64,000 nucleotides of DNA from Amycolatopsis deserti (GTDB lineage Bacteria > Actinomycetota > Actinomycetes > Mycobacteriales > Pseudonocardiaceae). Location of the stretch: assembly GCF_014653945.1 (NCBI RefSeq), contig NZ_BNAU01000003.1, positions 124,001-188,000 of the forward strand, given 5' to 3'. This document shows, piece by piece, positions 7,813-17,349 of this stretch (within the stretch, counting starts at the first letter, position 1; every line of letters begins with the position of its first letter). The position numbers and the translations under genes are program-made. A model generated the notes under the pieces. The model was not told the origin of the DNA, did not search any database, and saw only the letters and a program-made list of their open reading frames with translations.

Positions 7813-10800
7813 TCAGTCCGGCTGGATCCACGACACCTGCATCAGCTGCTTGCCGACCTTGCGGCTCACCAGCACACCACGGCCGGGCGGCATCGCGGAC
7901 GGCTTGACGTTGCCCAGCAGCTGGCCCTCGTCCTTGCTGCCGTTCATCACGATGCCCGGCGCCGCGATCTCCTTCAGCTTGCCGATGATCGGGTCGTAGG
8001 CCGCCCGCGACGCACCACCCGTGCGGCGCACCACGACCATGTGCAGGCCGACGTCCTTGGCCTGGGCCAGGAACTCCGACAGCGGCTTGAGCGGGTTGGA
8101 CGTCTGGGTGGCGACCAGGTCGTAGTCGTCGACCACGATGAACAGCTCCGGGCCCTTCCACCAGGACCGGTTGCGCAGCTGCTCCTGGGTGACGTCCGGC
8201 CCCGGCAGCCGCCGGGTCATCGACCCGACGATGTCCTTGACCATGCCGTCCAGCTGGTTGGCCGACACCGCGTAGCCGAGCAGGTGGTTGCCCTCCACGA
8301 ACCCGAGCATCGTGCGCCGATAGTCGACCAGCACGATGACCGCTTCCTTGGCCGTGTACCGCTCGGTGATCCCGCGCGTGATCTGCCGCAGCAGGTTCGT
8401 CTTGCCGGACTCGCCGTCGGCGAAGGCGATGAAGTGCGGGTCGGCGTCGAAGTCCAGGTAGACCGGCGCCAGCTCGTCCTCGTTGATGCCGATCGGGATG
8501 AGCTTGGTGTGCCGCTGCTTGTCCATCGAGAGCACGTCCTCGTAGGACACCATCTCCGGCAGCAGCCGCACCTGCGGGGCCGGGCGGCCCGGCCACGCGG
8601 CCTTGATCTTGGCGACCGCGTCCGCGACACCCGCACCGACCGTCTCCGGATCGCTGGAGCCGTCGATCCGCGGCAGGCCGATCAGCATGTGCAGCCGGTC
8701 GCGGGTCAGACCGCGGCCGGGGCGGCCCTCGGGCACGTTCACCGCGACCCGGCGGTCGATGTCGGACTCGCTCGGGTCACCGAGCCGCAGCTCGAACCGC
8801 GTGCCCAGCATGTCCTTGATCGCCGGACGGATGTCGGCCCACCGGTTCGCCGAGATGATCACGTGCACGCCGTAGGCCAGACCGCGCTGGGCCAGCGCGG
8901 TGATCTGCGGCTCCAGCTCCTCGAAGTCGTCGCGCAGGGCGCGCCAGCCGTCGACGACCAGGAACGCGTCACCCCACGGGTCCTGCTCCGGGGTGATCTC
9001 GCCGCGCCGCTTGCGATTGCGGAAGTCGGCCATCGAGTCGATGCCCAGCTGTCCGAACAGGCCTTCCCGCGCGTTGGCGAGCGCGTTCAGCTCGGCCACG
9101 ATGCGGCGGGCCTTGTCCGGCTCGCGCCGGGCCACCGCGACACCACCGACGTGCGGCAGCTCGGACAGGCCGGCGAGCGTGCCACCACCGAGGTCGATGC
9201 AGTAGAACTGCGCCTCCTCCGGGGTGTTGGCGAGCGACAGCGACATGATCAGCGTGCGCAGCAGGGTCGACTTGCCCGACTGCGGGCCGCCGACGATCAC
9301 ACCGTGACCGGCCGCGCCGGAGAAGTCCGCCCACAGCGGGTCGCGCCGCTGCTCGAACGGCCGGTCGACGATGCCGATCGGCACCTGCAGCTTGCCGTTG
9401 CCGAAGAAGCCCACCGGCGACAGACCGCGGTCGTCGGTCGGGTTCAGGTTCGGCAGCAGCGTGTCCAGCGAGTTGGACTCGTCCAGCGGCGGCAGCCACA
9501 CCTCGTGCGCCGGCGGGCCTTGGCCGACCAGGCGGTTGACGATGACCTCCAGCTCGGTGGGCTCGGTGCCCTCCTCCTGCTGCGGCCGGGGCGCGGCCTC
9601 CATGCGGACGGGCTCGGGCTCCGGTTCCGGCGGCAGCTCGACGTAGTCGGGCACGAACAGCTGCGGCCGCTTGTCCGCGCGCACCACGTTGGCGATCGGC
9701 CCGGCCGCCTGCATCCCCGCCGGCCGGTACGGACCGGACACATAGGACGCCTTGAAGCGGACCATCGTGTTCGTGTCGTACTTCAGGTACCCGGAACCCG
9801 GGATCGAGGGCAGCTCGAACGCGTCGGGAACCCCGATCGCGGCGCGGGATTCCGCGGCGGAGAACGTCTTCAGGCCGATCCGGTAGGACAGGAACGTGTC
9901 CAGACCACGCAGCTTGCCCTCCTCCAGCCGCTGCGAGGCGAGCAGCATGTGCATCTGCAGCGACCGGCCGACGCGGCCGATCTGGAGGAAGATGTCGATG
10001 AAGTCCGGCTTGGCCGTCAGCATCTCGGAGAACTCGTCGATGCAGATGAACAGCGCGGGCAGCGGGTCGAGGTCGGCGCCGTTCTCACGGGCCTTCTCGT
10101 AGTCCCAGACGTTCTTGTAGTTGCCCTTCGCGAGCACTTCCTGGCGGCGCGCGACCTCACCGGCGATCGCGTCCTTCATCCGGTCGACCAGCGTCAGGTC
10201 ACCGGCCAGGTTGGTGATCGTGGCGGCGACGTGCGGGGCCTTGTCCAGCCCGAGGAACGTCGCACCACCCTTGAAGTCGACCAGGATCATGTTCAGCGTC
10301 GTGCTGGAGTGCGTGGCCAGCAGGCCGAGCACCAGCGTGCGCAGGAACTCCGACTTACCGGAACCGGTCGCCCCGATGCACAGGCCGTGCGGGCCCATGC
10401 CCTCCATCGCGGCTTCCTTGATGTCCAGCTCGACGGCCTGCCCGAACTCGCCGATCCCGAACGGGACGCGGTAGCGGTCGCGCACCGGCCGCGGCCGCCA
10501 CGCCTGCTGCACGTCGAACGTCATCGGGTCGCCCGGGATGCCGAGCAGCTCCAACAGCGTCGGGTTGGACAGCAGCGGCTCGTCCTCGCTGGCCTCCTGC
10601 GCGGCGCTGCCGACGCGGTAGGGCGCGAGCTTGCGGGCCAGCGCCTCGCACTCGACGACGCTGAGGGTGTCCGGCTTGCCGAACCACTCGATGCCGCCGC
10701 CGCTGCGCGCGCCGACCCGCTCCTTCTCCACCACCAGGCGCAGGCCGCGGCGCGCGGCGAGGTTGCCCAGCGAATCGGACAGGTCGATCAGCGTGACGCC

Positions 10801-11823
10801 GACCAGGCCCTCCTCGAGGATGATCTGCTCCTCGCGGGTGACCTCGGCGTCGTCCAGCACGATCACGATGTGCGGCTGGTCCGGCGACGGCGTCGCGTTG
10901 CGCGAGAACCGCGGCCGGTCGCGCAGCTCCGCGTCCAGCCACTGCTCGATCTGCGCGAGCGAGCCGGCCATCATCCGCAGCTGGCCGATGCCGTCGGCCA
11001 GCTCCGGGTGCTGGACGTGCGGCAGCCACTTCGCCCACTCCCACTCGGCCTTCGCGCGCCCTGTGGTGGCGAAGGCGAGCAGCACGTCGTCACAGCTGTG
11101 GAAGGTGACCAGCTGGGCCAGCATCGCCCTGGTCAGACCGCGGGTCAGCTCCTTGTCACCGCTCAGGCTCACCGCCGCGAAGCCGCGCAGCGTGATCTGG
11201 GTGGGCAGGTCGGGGACGATCGAGTGGGCGCGCACGAACCGGCGCAGCGCCAGCGTCGCGATCGGCTCCAGCTCGTCGACCGGTCCGGTCTGCGGCGGCA
11301 CCAGGCGCGTGGCCAGCCGGTGCGAGCTGCGGCCCACGCGCAGGTGCAGGAAGTCCTGGTCGTTCTGGCGGCGCTCCCACATGCGGCGGCTCGCGGCCAG
11401 CGACCACAGCGCCTGCGGATCCGGGTGCACCCACTCCAGCGACGCGCGCTGCTCGGCCATCGCCTCGCGGGCCCGCTCGCGCATCTGCCCGAGGTACCGC
11501 AGGTAGTCCTTGCGGTCCTCGTTCATCTCGGCCTTCTTGGCCCCGCCGCTCTTGCCGCCGCCGGCGAACATGCCCCCCATCGACATGACCATCATCAGCG
11601 GGAACATCAGGGTCAGCGGGCTGCGCGCGGCCGCACCGCCGGTGGTGAACATGACCACGACCATGCCGAGCGTGGCCACGATCATGACCACCGGCATCAT
11701 CTTCTGGACGACGTTGCCCGGGATCGTGCGGGGCACCTCGGGTGGCGGTTCGAGGTGGACCTCACCACCCGGTGGGCGCGGCGCAGCAAGCCTTGGTGAC
11801 CTCTTGAACTGCAGCGTGCTCAC
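7813..11823 (-). CDS. eccC: ESX secretion ATPase EccC (fused EccCa/EccCb), ESX-4 type
   Basis: The motor ATPase of the type VII secretion system recognises WXG100 substrates and drives them through the membrane pore. At 1336 residues it is the fused form. Two membrane helices lie near residues 41-60 and 68-90, followed by three FtsK/SpoIIIE domains. Their Walker A loops are GATGSGKS near 482, GGPQSGKS near 843 and ADGESGKT near 1134. The first domain has a full Walker B (FICIDEF), while the second and third have VVDGW and VVDDYD, so the first is probably the active engine. The GTG at 11823 follows AGAGGGGA. It is transcribed divergently from eccD. It ends 70 bases before the Hsp70-like gene. 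Confidence 0.97.
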   Translation of the reverse strand: MSTLQFKRSPRLAAPRPPGGEVHLEPPPEVPRTIPGNVVQKMMPVVMIVATLGMVVVMFTTGGAAARSPLTLMFPLMMVMSMGGMFAGGGKSGGAKKAEMNEDRKDYLRYLGQMRERAREAMAEQRASLEWVHPDPQALWSLAASRRMWERRQNDQDFLHLRVGRSSHRLATRLVPPQTGPVDELEPIATLALRRFVRAHSIVPDLPTQITLRGFAAVSLSGDKELTRGLTRAMLAQLVTFHSCDDVLLAFATTGRAKAEWEWAKWLPHVQHPELADGIGQLRMMAGSLAQIEQWLDAELRDRPRFSRNATPSPDQPHIVIVLDDAEVTREEQIILEEGLVGVTLIDLSDSLGNLAARRGLRLVVEKERVGARSGGGIEWFGKPDTLSVVECEALARKLAPYRVGSAAQEASEDEPLLSNPTLLELLGIPGDPMTFDVQQAWRPRPVRDRYRVPFGIGEFGQAVELDIKEAAMEGMGPHGLCIGATGSGKSEFLRTLVLGLLATHSSTTLNMILVDFKGGATFLGLDKAPHVAATITNLAGDLTLVDRMKDAIAGEVARRQEVLAKGNYKNVWDYEKARENGADLDPLPALFICIDEFSEMLTAKPDFIDIFLQIGRVGRSLQMHMLLASQRLEEGKLRGLDTFLSYRIGLKTFSAAESRAAIGVPDAFELPSIPGSGYLKYDTNTMVRFKASYVSGPYRPAGMQAAGPIANVVRADKRPQLFVPDYVELPPEPEPEPVRMEAAPRPQQEEGTEPTELEVIVNRLVGQGPPAHEVWLPPLDESNSLDTLLPNLNPTDDRGLSPVGFFGNGKLQVPIGIVDRPFEQRRDPLWADFSGAAGHGVIVGGPQSGKSTLLRTLIMSLSLANTPEEAQFYCIDLGGGTLAGLSELPHVGGVAVARREPDKARRIVAELNALANAREGLFGQLGIDSMADFRNRKRRGEITPEQDPWGDAFLVVDGWRALRDDFEELEPQITALAQRGLAYGVHVIISANRWADIRPAIKDMLGTRFELRLGDPSESDIDRRVAVNVPEGRPGRGLTRDRLHMLIGLPRIDGSSDPETVGAGVADAVAKIKAAWPGRPAPQVRLLPEMVSYEDVLSMDKQRHTKLIPIGINEDELAPVYLDFDADPHFIAFADGESGKTNLLRQITRGITERYTAKEAVIVLVDYRRTMLGFVEGNHLLGYAVSANQLDGMVKDIVGSMTRRLPGPDVTQEQLRNRSWWKGPELFIVVDDYDLVATQTSNPLKPLSEFLAQAKDVGLHMVVVRRTGGASRAAYDPIIGKLKEIAAPGIVMNGSKDEGQLLGNVKPSAMPPGRGVLVSRKVGKQLMQVSWIQPD

Positions 11824-12102
11824 CGAAGGGTCCCCTCTTCAACTCGATCTCGCCTGCTCCTCCAGCGCCCACACGGTAGCGAACAACGACCCCTTCCGAG
11901 GTCGAGACCGCCCAACCCGGCACCGATTGCCCGAATCCACCCCCGAGGCGGAGCCAGGTGCAGTAATACTAGGACCGCCCACCGACAGTCCGGAACGATC
12001 CGCGGGCGCACGTTGGGCAGGAATTCACGGGCAGCGGCTGCCGCGGACACGGTCGTTCGGTATAAGTAGCCCGCAGCATTCTCTCGGGTAGGGGGCAGGC
12101 AA
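11824..12102. promoter_or_regulatory. Divergent promoter region between eccC and eccD
   Basis: This 279-base gap has no convincing gene and must hold the start signals for both halves of the ESX locus. A TATAAG hexamer at 12061-12066 lies about 40 bases before the eccD GTG, but no good -35 is seen at the proper distance. Confidence 0.4.
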
Positions 12103-13497
12103 GTGGCAACGGGCACGACGGTATTCAGCAGGGTGACGGTGGTCGCGCCCCGCACCAGGATCGACGTGGCGCTGCCCGCCGACGTCGCGGTCGCCGACCT
12201 GATGCCGATGCTGCTGGACATGGCCCGGGAGAAGTCGCCGGACGGCGGCGCCCGCCACGGCGGCTGGGCGCTGGCAAAGCTCGGCGACGCGCCGCTGGAC
12301 CCGAGCCGCACGCTCGCCTCGCTCGGCATCGTCGACGGCGACCTGCTGCAGCTGCGCAAGCGCAACGACAACCCGCCGCCGCCGCTGTACGACGACGTGG
12401 TCGACGCGATCGCCGACGCCCAGCCGGACACCTTCCGGCCGTGGACCAAGGAGACCGCGCGCCGCATCGGCCACATCGCGGGTGGTCTGGCCCTGTTCAC
12501 CGCCGCGCTGGCCCTGTTCTTCGGCGGCCCGCTGTTCGGCGGCAACGGCCTCGCCGCCGCGCTCACCGCGGGTGTGGCCGCGATCGCGTGCCTCGCGGTC
12601 GGCGCGACACTGGCGAAGGCCTACCAGGCCGAGGCGACCGGTGTGGTGATCGCCGCCGCGGGCGGCCTGCCGTTCGCCTTCGTGGCCGGCTTCTACGCCG
12701 TGCCCGGGCTGACCGTGCGCGCGAACCTGCTCCTGGCCAGCGGTCTGGTGGTGATCCTCGCCGCGGTCGCGATCATGATCATGGGCGCGGGCATCACGAC
12801 GTTCATCGCCGCCGCCACCGCCGGGGTGATCGGGGTGATCGCGTTCACCGTCGCGACCCTGATCGCGCACCCGGCGGCCGGCATCGCCGCGGGCACCGCG
12901 GCCGGCGCGCTCGCGCTGATCTCGCTGCTGCCGCGCGCGACGATCTGGCTGGCCAAGCTGCCGCTGCCGCACGTGCCGGGCACCGCCGAGGAGCTCAAAG
13001 AGGACACCACGTTCCCGGACTACACCGAGATCGAGCGCCGCACGGCCGTCGCCCACAACTACATGACCGGTCTGCTGATCGGGTGCGGCAGCGCGACCGC
13101 GATCGCCGCGATCATCACCGCGACCGCGCCCGGCGTGTGGGGCATCCTCACCGCGGCCGTCGCGACGATGGTGCTGCTGCTGCGCGCCCGCTCCTACGCC
13201 AACGGCAGCCAGGCCGTGGCGCTGCTGACCACCGGGATCGTCTCCGGCGCCGGCATCCTGCTCGGCTGGCTGGGCACGCAGACCCCGATGGGCCGCCTGC
13301 TGTGGGTGTTCGGCGTGCTGGTGATCATCGGGGCCGGTTCGCTGGTGGTCGGCGTGGTGTTCCCGAACCAGCGGTTCTCGCCGCCGCTGCGCCGCACCGT
13401 GGAGATCTTCGAGGCGATCTGCATCGCCACCGTCCTGCCGCTCGCGCTGGCGGTCATGGACCTCTACGCCACGCTGCGGCACATCTCGTTCGGCTGA
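12103..13497 (+). CDS. eccD: ESX membrane pore protein EccD, ESX-4 type
   Basis: EccD is the polytopic pore-forming subunit of the ESX core complex. The 464 residues start with a ubiquitin-like YukD domain (about 5-90, from 'VFSRVTVVAPRTRIDV' to 'GDLLQLRKR'). A hydrophilic linker and then a long run of membrane helices follow to the C-terminus; the family has eleven and I can pick out about that many. The GTG at 12103 follows TAGGGGGCAGG. It is divergent from eccC and immediately upstream of mycP, with a 23-base gap to the mycosin start. Confidence 0.95.
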   Translation: MATGTTVFSRVTVVAPRTRIDVALPADVAVADLMPMLLDMAREKSPDGGARHGGWALAKLGDAPLDPSRTLASLGIVDGDLLQLRKRNDNPPPPLYDDVVDAIADAQPDTFRPWTKETARRIGHIAGGLALFTAALALFFGGPLFGGNGLAAALTAGVAAIACLAVGATLAKAYQAEATGVVIAAAGGLPFAFVAGFYAVPGLTVRANLLLASGLVVILAAVAIMIMGAGITTFIAAATAGVIGVIAFTVATLIAHPAAGIAAGTAAGALALISLLPRATIWLAKLPLPHVPGTAEELKEDTTFPDYTEIERRTAVAHNYMTGLLIGCGSATAIAAIITATAPGVWGILTAAVATMVLLLRARSYANGSQAVALLTTGIVSGAGILLGWLGTQTPMGRLLWVFGVLVIIGAGSLVVGVVFPNQRFSPPLRRTVEIFEAICIATVLPLALAVMDLYATLRHISFG

Positions 13498-13520
13498 GCA
13501 TGACTCGAGGGGGAACTCGC

Positions 13521-14966
13521 GTGCGGAGACTCGGTGTGCCCGGCCGGACGGCGACCGTCCTGCTGGCGGCGTCGATCGGCGTGCTGGCGACCGGCACGGC
13601 GCAGGCGCAGACGGGCGGCACCGGCTCCGACGGGTACTGGGCGGTGCCGCCGCCGTTCGTCGCCAGCTACCTGCCCAGCGACAACGGTGGACGCAACAGC
13701 TTCGACTACCAGCAAAAGAACGCCTGCGTGACGCGCGACCTCGGGCAGAAAGAGGTCATGCTGCGCGAGAAGCCGTGGGGCCAGCAGTACCTCCAGATCG
13801 AAGAGGCCCAGCAGCTCGCGCGCGCGAGGACCGGGTCGGCAGGCGGCGGGATCCGGGTCGCGGTGATCGACACCGGGGTCACCCAGCACCCGTACCTGCC
13901 CCGCCTCGAGGGCGGCGGCGACTACGTCTCGGCCGGTGACAACGGCCTCAACGACTGCGACGGTCACGGCACCGAGGTGGCCGGGATCATCGCGGCGCAG
14001 ACCCCGCAGGACCAGATCGGGTTCACCGGTGTCGCGCCCGATTCGACGATCGTGTCGATCCGGCAGTCCAGCCAGAACTACGCCAAGCCGGATGCCCAGG
14101 GCGGCACCAGCGGGCAGCAGACCGGCGGCCGCCAGCAGAACGACGCCAACGGCGCGGGCACCACGTTGTCGCTCGCGCAGGCGATCGTGCGCGCGGTGAA
14201 CCTGAACGTCGACGTGATCAACATGTCGGTGGACAACTGCCGCCCCGCGGACGGTTCGATCACCGACGGCGAGCGGGCGATCCAGGCCGCGGTGCGGTAC
14301 GCGGTGGACCGGAACGTGGTGGTCGTCGCCGCGGCGGGCAACACGTCGGAGACCTGCCCGCAGAACGACCAGCCCGACCCGAACCGGCCGCGATCGATCG
14401 TGACGCCCCCGTGGTTCGCCGACGACGTGCTGTCCGTGGCGGCGATCGACGAGACCGGCGGGGTGGCGCCGTTCAGCGTGCACGGGCCGTGGGTGAGCGT
14501 GGCCGCGCCGGGCACGAACATCATCTCGCTGGACCCGTCGAAGGGCTCGTCGCAGCTGGCGAACCAGACGATCGAGAATGACAAGGCGACGCCGATCCAG
14601 GGCACGAGCTTCGCGGCGCCGTACGTGGCCGGGGTCGCGGCGCTGGTGGCGGCGCAATACCCGCAGCTGACGGCGCGGCAGATCATGAACCGGATCCGGG
14701 TGACCGCACAGCACCCGGGCGCACAGGGCGGGCGGGACAACTTCACCGGTTACGGCGTGGTGAACCCGGTGGCGGCGCTGACCGCGATCGTGCCGTCGGA
14801 GGAGGGCCTGGCGGCGAACGCCGGGCGGCAGCTGCCGTCCGGACTGCCGGAGGCGAACCCGAAGAACTGGACACCGATGATCGTGGCGCTGGCCGGCACC
14901 GGCGGCGGCCTGGTGGTGTTGCTCGTGGTGATGTTCGTGATGCGCACGATCCGCCGCACCCACTGA
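13521..14966 (+). CDS. mycP: Mycosin, membrane-anchored subtilisin-like serine protease of the ESX system
   Basis: Mycosin is a periplasmic-side protease needed for stability and regulation of ESX complexes. This 481-residue protein has a signal peptide (hydrophobic core about 12-29), the catalytic triad Asp117 (VIDTGV), His149 (DGHGTE) and Ser363 (GTSFAAPYVAG), the oxyanion Asn in AAAGNTSE, and a C-terminal membrane helix near 455-477 ending in RTIRRTH. The GTG at 13521 was chosen because GAGGGGG lies 7 bases before it; the ATG at 13500 has no ribosome binding site. It follows eccD directly. A repeat-rich gap follows. Confidence 0.96.
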   Translation: MRRLGVPGRTATVLLAASIGVLATGTAQAQTGGTGSDGYWAVPPPFVASYLPSDNGGRNSFDYQQKNACVTRDLGQKEVMLREKPWGQQYLQIEEAQQLARARTGSAGGGIRVAVIDTGVTQHPYLPRLEGGGDYVSAGDNGLNDCDGHGTEVAGIIAAQTPQDQIGFTGVAPDSTIVSIRQSSQNYAKPDAQGGTSGQQTGGRQQNDANGAGTTLSLAQAIVRAVNLNVDVINMSVDNCRPADGSITDGERAIQAAVRYAVDRNVVVVAAAGNTSETCPQNDQPDPNRPRSIVTPPWFADDVLSVAAIDETGGVAPFSVHGPWVSVAAPGTNIISLDPSKGSSQLANQTIENDKATPIQGTSFAAPYVAGVAALVAAQYPQLTARQIMNRIRVTAQHPGAQGGRDNFTGYGVVNPVAALTAIVPSEEGLAANAGRQLPSGLPEANPKNWTPMIVALAGTGGGLVVLLVVMFVMRTIRRTH

Positions 14967-15005
14967 CGGCGGCAGCGCCGTGCCCTTGATCTTTGAACCA
15001 ACCCG

Positions 15006-15161
15006 GAGCTGGGTGGTCATCCCGTCGCCTGACACCGGAACGATCACCTTGAGCCAGGGCCGCAACCCAGGCTCTCTCCGGCGGCCGAAGATGCCAACCT
15101 TGCGGCCCTGGCTCAAGGTGATATGCACAAACCGGAAGGCGACGGGATGACCACCCAGCTC
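15006..15161. repeat. Long interrupted inverted repeat 1
   Basis: Outer arms 15006-15030 and 15137-15161 are perfect 25-bp complements. Inner arms 15043-15065 and 15100-15122 are perfect 23-bp complements. The short segments between outer and inner arms do not pair fully and a 34-base core remains. The structure follows mycP by 40 bases. Confidence 0.95.
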
Positions 15162-15320
15162 CCACCCACCCGAGGTGAGACGACAACGGTCCCCCGTCAT
15201 CCCGGAGCCTGCCCGTCCGGCGAGGACATCTCTTGATCTTTAGAAGTGACTTGAGGCAGGCGAAGAGCCCGCCCTGCGGGCGGTGAAAAGAGCGCCTCAC
15301 GGCGCCAAAGGTCACCTTAC

Positions 15321-15448
15321 GACCACCCCCGCCCCCGATGCCTGATTGTGTTTCAGTCGCCGAGCAGACGTGTCAAGGCGGGAAAGAGTACCTTGACACG
15401 CCTGATCGGCGACCAAAGATCGGCTGTGGATCGGGGGCGGGGGAGGTC
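15321..15448. repeat. Long interrupted inverted repeat 2
   Basis: Outer arms 15321-15339 and 15430-15448 match in 18 of 19 positions. Inner arms 15356-15378 and 15391-15413 match in 21 of 23 positions, leaving a 12-base core. It differs in sequence from the first repeat. Confidence 0.93.
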
Positions 15449-15521
15449 TGGTTGGGGTAGTCGGTGGCGTTGCGTTGCCGGCTTGCGGTTTGTGTTGTGG
15501 TGCTGGGAAAACAATGAAGAA

Positions 15522-15560
15522 ACAGAACAGCCCCCGCCTTTCGCGCGGGGGCTGTTCTGT
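15522..15560 (-). terminator. eccB terminator
   Basis: A perfect 16-bp stem (15522-15537 with 15545-15560) lies 11 bases past the eccB stop. On the minus strand it is followed by TTTCTTCATTGTTTT, giving a classic intrinsic terminator. Confidence 0.92.
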
Positions 15561-15571
15561 CCTGTGTGGAC

Positions 15572-17194
15572 CTAGTTCCTGGACGCTCCGGTTCCACCGG
15601 TCGCTTGTTGCTGCTGCGTCGGGAAGGTTCCCGCGTTCGGGGAGACCGGGACCGAGTCGTAGCTCCGCTGCGCGTCCTGCACGTTCAGCGACGCTCCGGT
15701 GGGCAGCAGGCGCACGATGGCGTCCGGGGCGGGCCTCGGGTCGGTCAGGCCCAGCGCGTTCGCCGTGTTCGCGTCTGGCACCCCGTACCGCAGGCCCCGG
15801 TCGGTCACCAGCGAGATCGGGCCCGTCTTGAACGACTGCTTCGACGTCGCCGATCGGATGACCGCTCCGCGGCCCGGGGGCATGTAGAAGTTGTCGATCT
15901 TCAGGCCGTCCGGGCTCGGCTGGCCGATCTGGATCAGCTTCGCGTCGGCGGGAACCGGGAGCTGCGTGCCGACGTAGACGGCCGTGTGCTGGTCCTCCGT
16001 CGTCGGGTCGCCGGGGTTCACCACGTTCCAGCCCAGGCAGGTCACCGGCGTCTGCGTCGGGTCGAGGACCGTCGGCAGCTTGGCCGGCATGGTGTCCACT
16101 TTGAGCGCGTCCGCGTCACCGGGCTGGATCTGCCGGATGCTGCTGATCACGTCCGGCCGCACCTCCTGCGGGCGCGGGGCGGCGTTGGAGTCGGACGAGA
16201 ACCGGATCAGGTCGGCTACCGCCGGGGACACCCGCTGGATGCCGTTTTGCAGGATGACGTAGTTCACGCTGGTGCCGTCCGCGAACGGCACCGCGAACAC
16301 GTCACCCACCGAGAGGCTGAAGTTCTCCAGAGCCGAGAACTGCGACGGGCTGCCCTGCCCGGGGATCGAGGGCGGCGTGAACGGCGTCACCTGCGGGATG
16401 GCGTTCAGCAGGCCGATCGAGATGCGCCGCGCGTTCTGCGGGTTCAGGCCCAGTGCCGTGTAGACACCGGCGCGCTTCGGGTCCAGCTCCGCCCGCACCG
16501 TGTTCGCGTTGGGCTGGTTCGGGTTCCGCTCCAGGCGGTAGATCAGGTACGGCTTGTCGTTGTCGCCGACGGCCAGCACCGCCTCGTCGTCGCCCAGCTC
16601 ACGGCCGGGGTTCGGCACACCGGCGAGCACCGTCGTCGCGTTCGTGGCCTGCTGCAGGGCGAGCTGGCTGGGCAGGTCGGACCGGATGGTCAGCTGGTCG
16701 CACACCGCCCAGTCGTCGGAAACCCGCTGCGACGTGGTGGGCAGCAGCTGCGGACCGTCCACAATGCCCGTCAGCCGTCCGCGCGGGATGTCCTTGAGCT
16801 GGTCGTCCGGCACCACCGACGGCTCCACCGCCGACGTCGCCGCCGCGTTGCCCTGCCCCGACTGGGACATCAGCAACAGCCGCGCCGAGGCCAGGTTGAA
16901 GGTCGGGACCAGCTGCTTCGGGTTGCCGGTGACGACGTAGATCGCGCCGGACTCCTTGCCGATCACGATGTTGCCCGAGTCCGGCACAGCCGGCTTCGGG
17001 CTGATCAAGCCGAAGATCACGAAGCCGACGACACCGAGCAGCGCCAGGATGAAGCCCACGATCGTCGCTCTGCCGTGGGTCCGCATCGGGTCGTGGAGCA
17101 TGACCGAGTCACGCCGGACCAGCGCGGACTGCATGCGGCGCAGCACGAACTGGTAAGCGTGAACTTGCGATTTCGTTGTCGGTGTTGACGGCAT
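15572..17194 (-). CDS. eccB: ESX core complex protein EccB, ESX-4 type
   Basis: EccB is a core subunit of the ESX membrane complex with a large outside domain. The 540-residue protein starts with the family signature 'TTKSQVHAYQFVLRRMQSAL' (residues 6-25). One membrane helix follows at about 44-64 (TIVGFILALLGVVGFVIFGLI) and then roughly 470 exported residues, including a conserved pair of cysteines (WAVCDQL and VTCLGW). The tail is Gln/Thr-rich (TFPTQQQQATGGTGASRN) and probably disordered. The ATG at 17194 follows GTAGGTCGAGA. It is divergent from eccE, 155 bases away, and ends in a strong terminator. Confidence 0.96.
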   Translation of the reverse strand: MPSTPTTKSQVHAYQFVLRRMQSALVRRDSVMLHDPMRTHGRATIVGFILALLGVVGFVIFGLISPKPAVPDSGNIVIGKESGAIYVVTGNPKQLVPTFNLASARLLLMSQSGQGNAAATSAVEPSVVPDDQLKDIPRGRLTGIVDGPQLLPTTSQRVSDDWAVCDQLTIRSDLPSQLALQQATNATTVLAGVPNPGRELGDDEAVLAVGDNDKPYLIYRLERNPNQPNANTVRAELDPKRAGVYTALGLNPQNARRISIGLLNAIPQVTPFTPPSIPGQGSPSQFSALENFSLSVGDVFAVPFADGTSVNYVILQNGIQRVSPAVADLIRFSSDSNAAPRPQEVRPDVISSIRQIQPGDADALKVDTMPAKLPTVLDPTQTPVTCLGWNVVNPGDPTTEDQHTAVYVGTQLPVPADAKLIQIGQPSPDGLKIDNFYMPPGRGAVIRSATSKQSFKTGPISLVTDRGLRYGVPDANTANALGLTDPRPAPDAIVRLLPTGASLNVQDAQRSYDSVPVSPNAGTFPTQQQQATGGTGASRN

Positions 17195-17349
17195 TCTCGA
17201 CCTACTGCTCCCCGAGTCGCGGTACGGTTCCGCAGGATAGCGGTACGGGAACTCCGCCGGTGTGGGTTTGTCCCAACTCCGGTTAGGGTCGGGTTCCCGG
17301 CCGACCGGCTTGCCGGGATCGCTGTAGGTACGAGGGGAAGAACGAGCGG

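Larger units (their letters stand above)
14967..15571. other. Gene-free repeat-rich intergenic region
   Basis: The convergent mycosin and eccB genes flank about 600 bases with no gene I can support. It holds two long imperfect palindromes (15006-15161 and 15321-15448), a smaller hairpin at 15267-15281 (GCCCGC, loop CCT, GCGGGC), and the eccB terminator (15522-15560). The 10-mer CTTGATCTTT occurs at 14985-14994 and 15232-15241, and an inverted CAAAGATC lies near 15414, so the block may be one composite element. Confidence 0.75.

Noticed and set aside
7603-11799. 1398-codon plus-strand reading opposite eccC
   Set aside because: Shadow of eccC. No ribosome binding site, skewed composition and no family motifs.
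15348-15597. Short readings on both strands within the repeat block 3' of eccB
   Set aside because: They run through the palindromes and the terminator, lack ribosome binding sites, and have no coherent composition.
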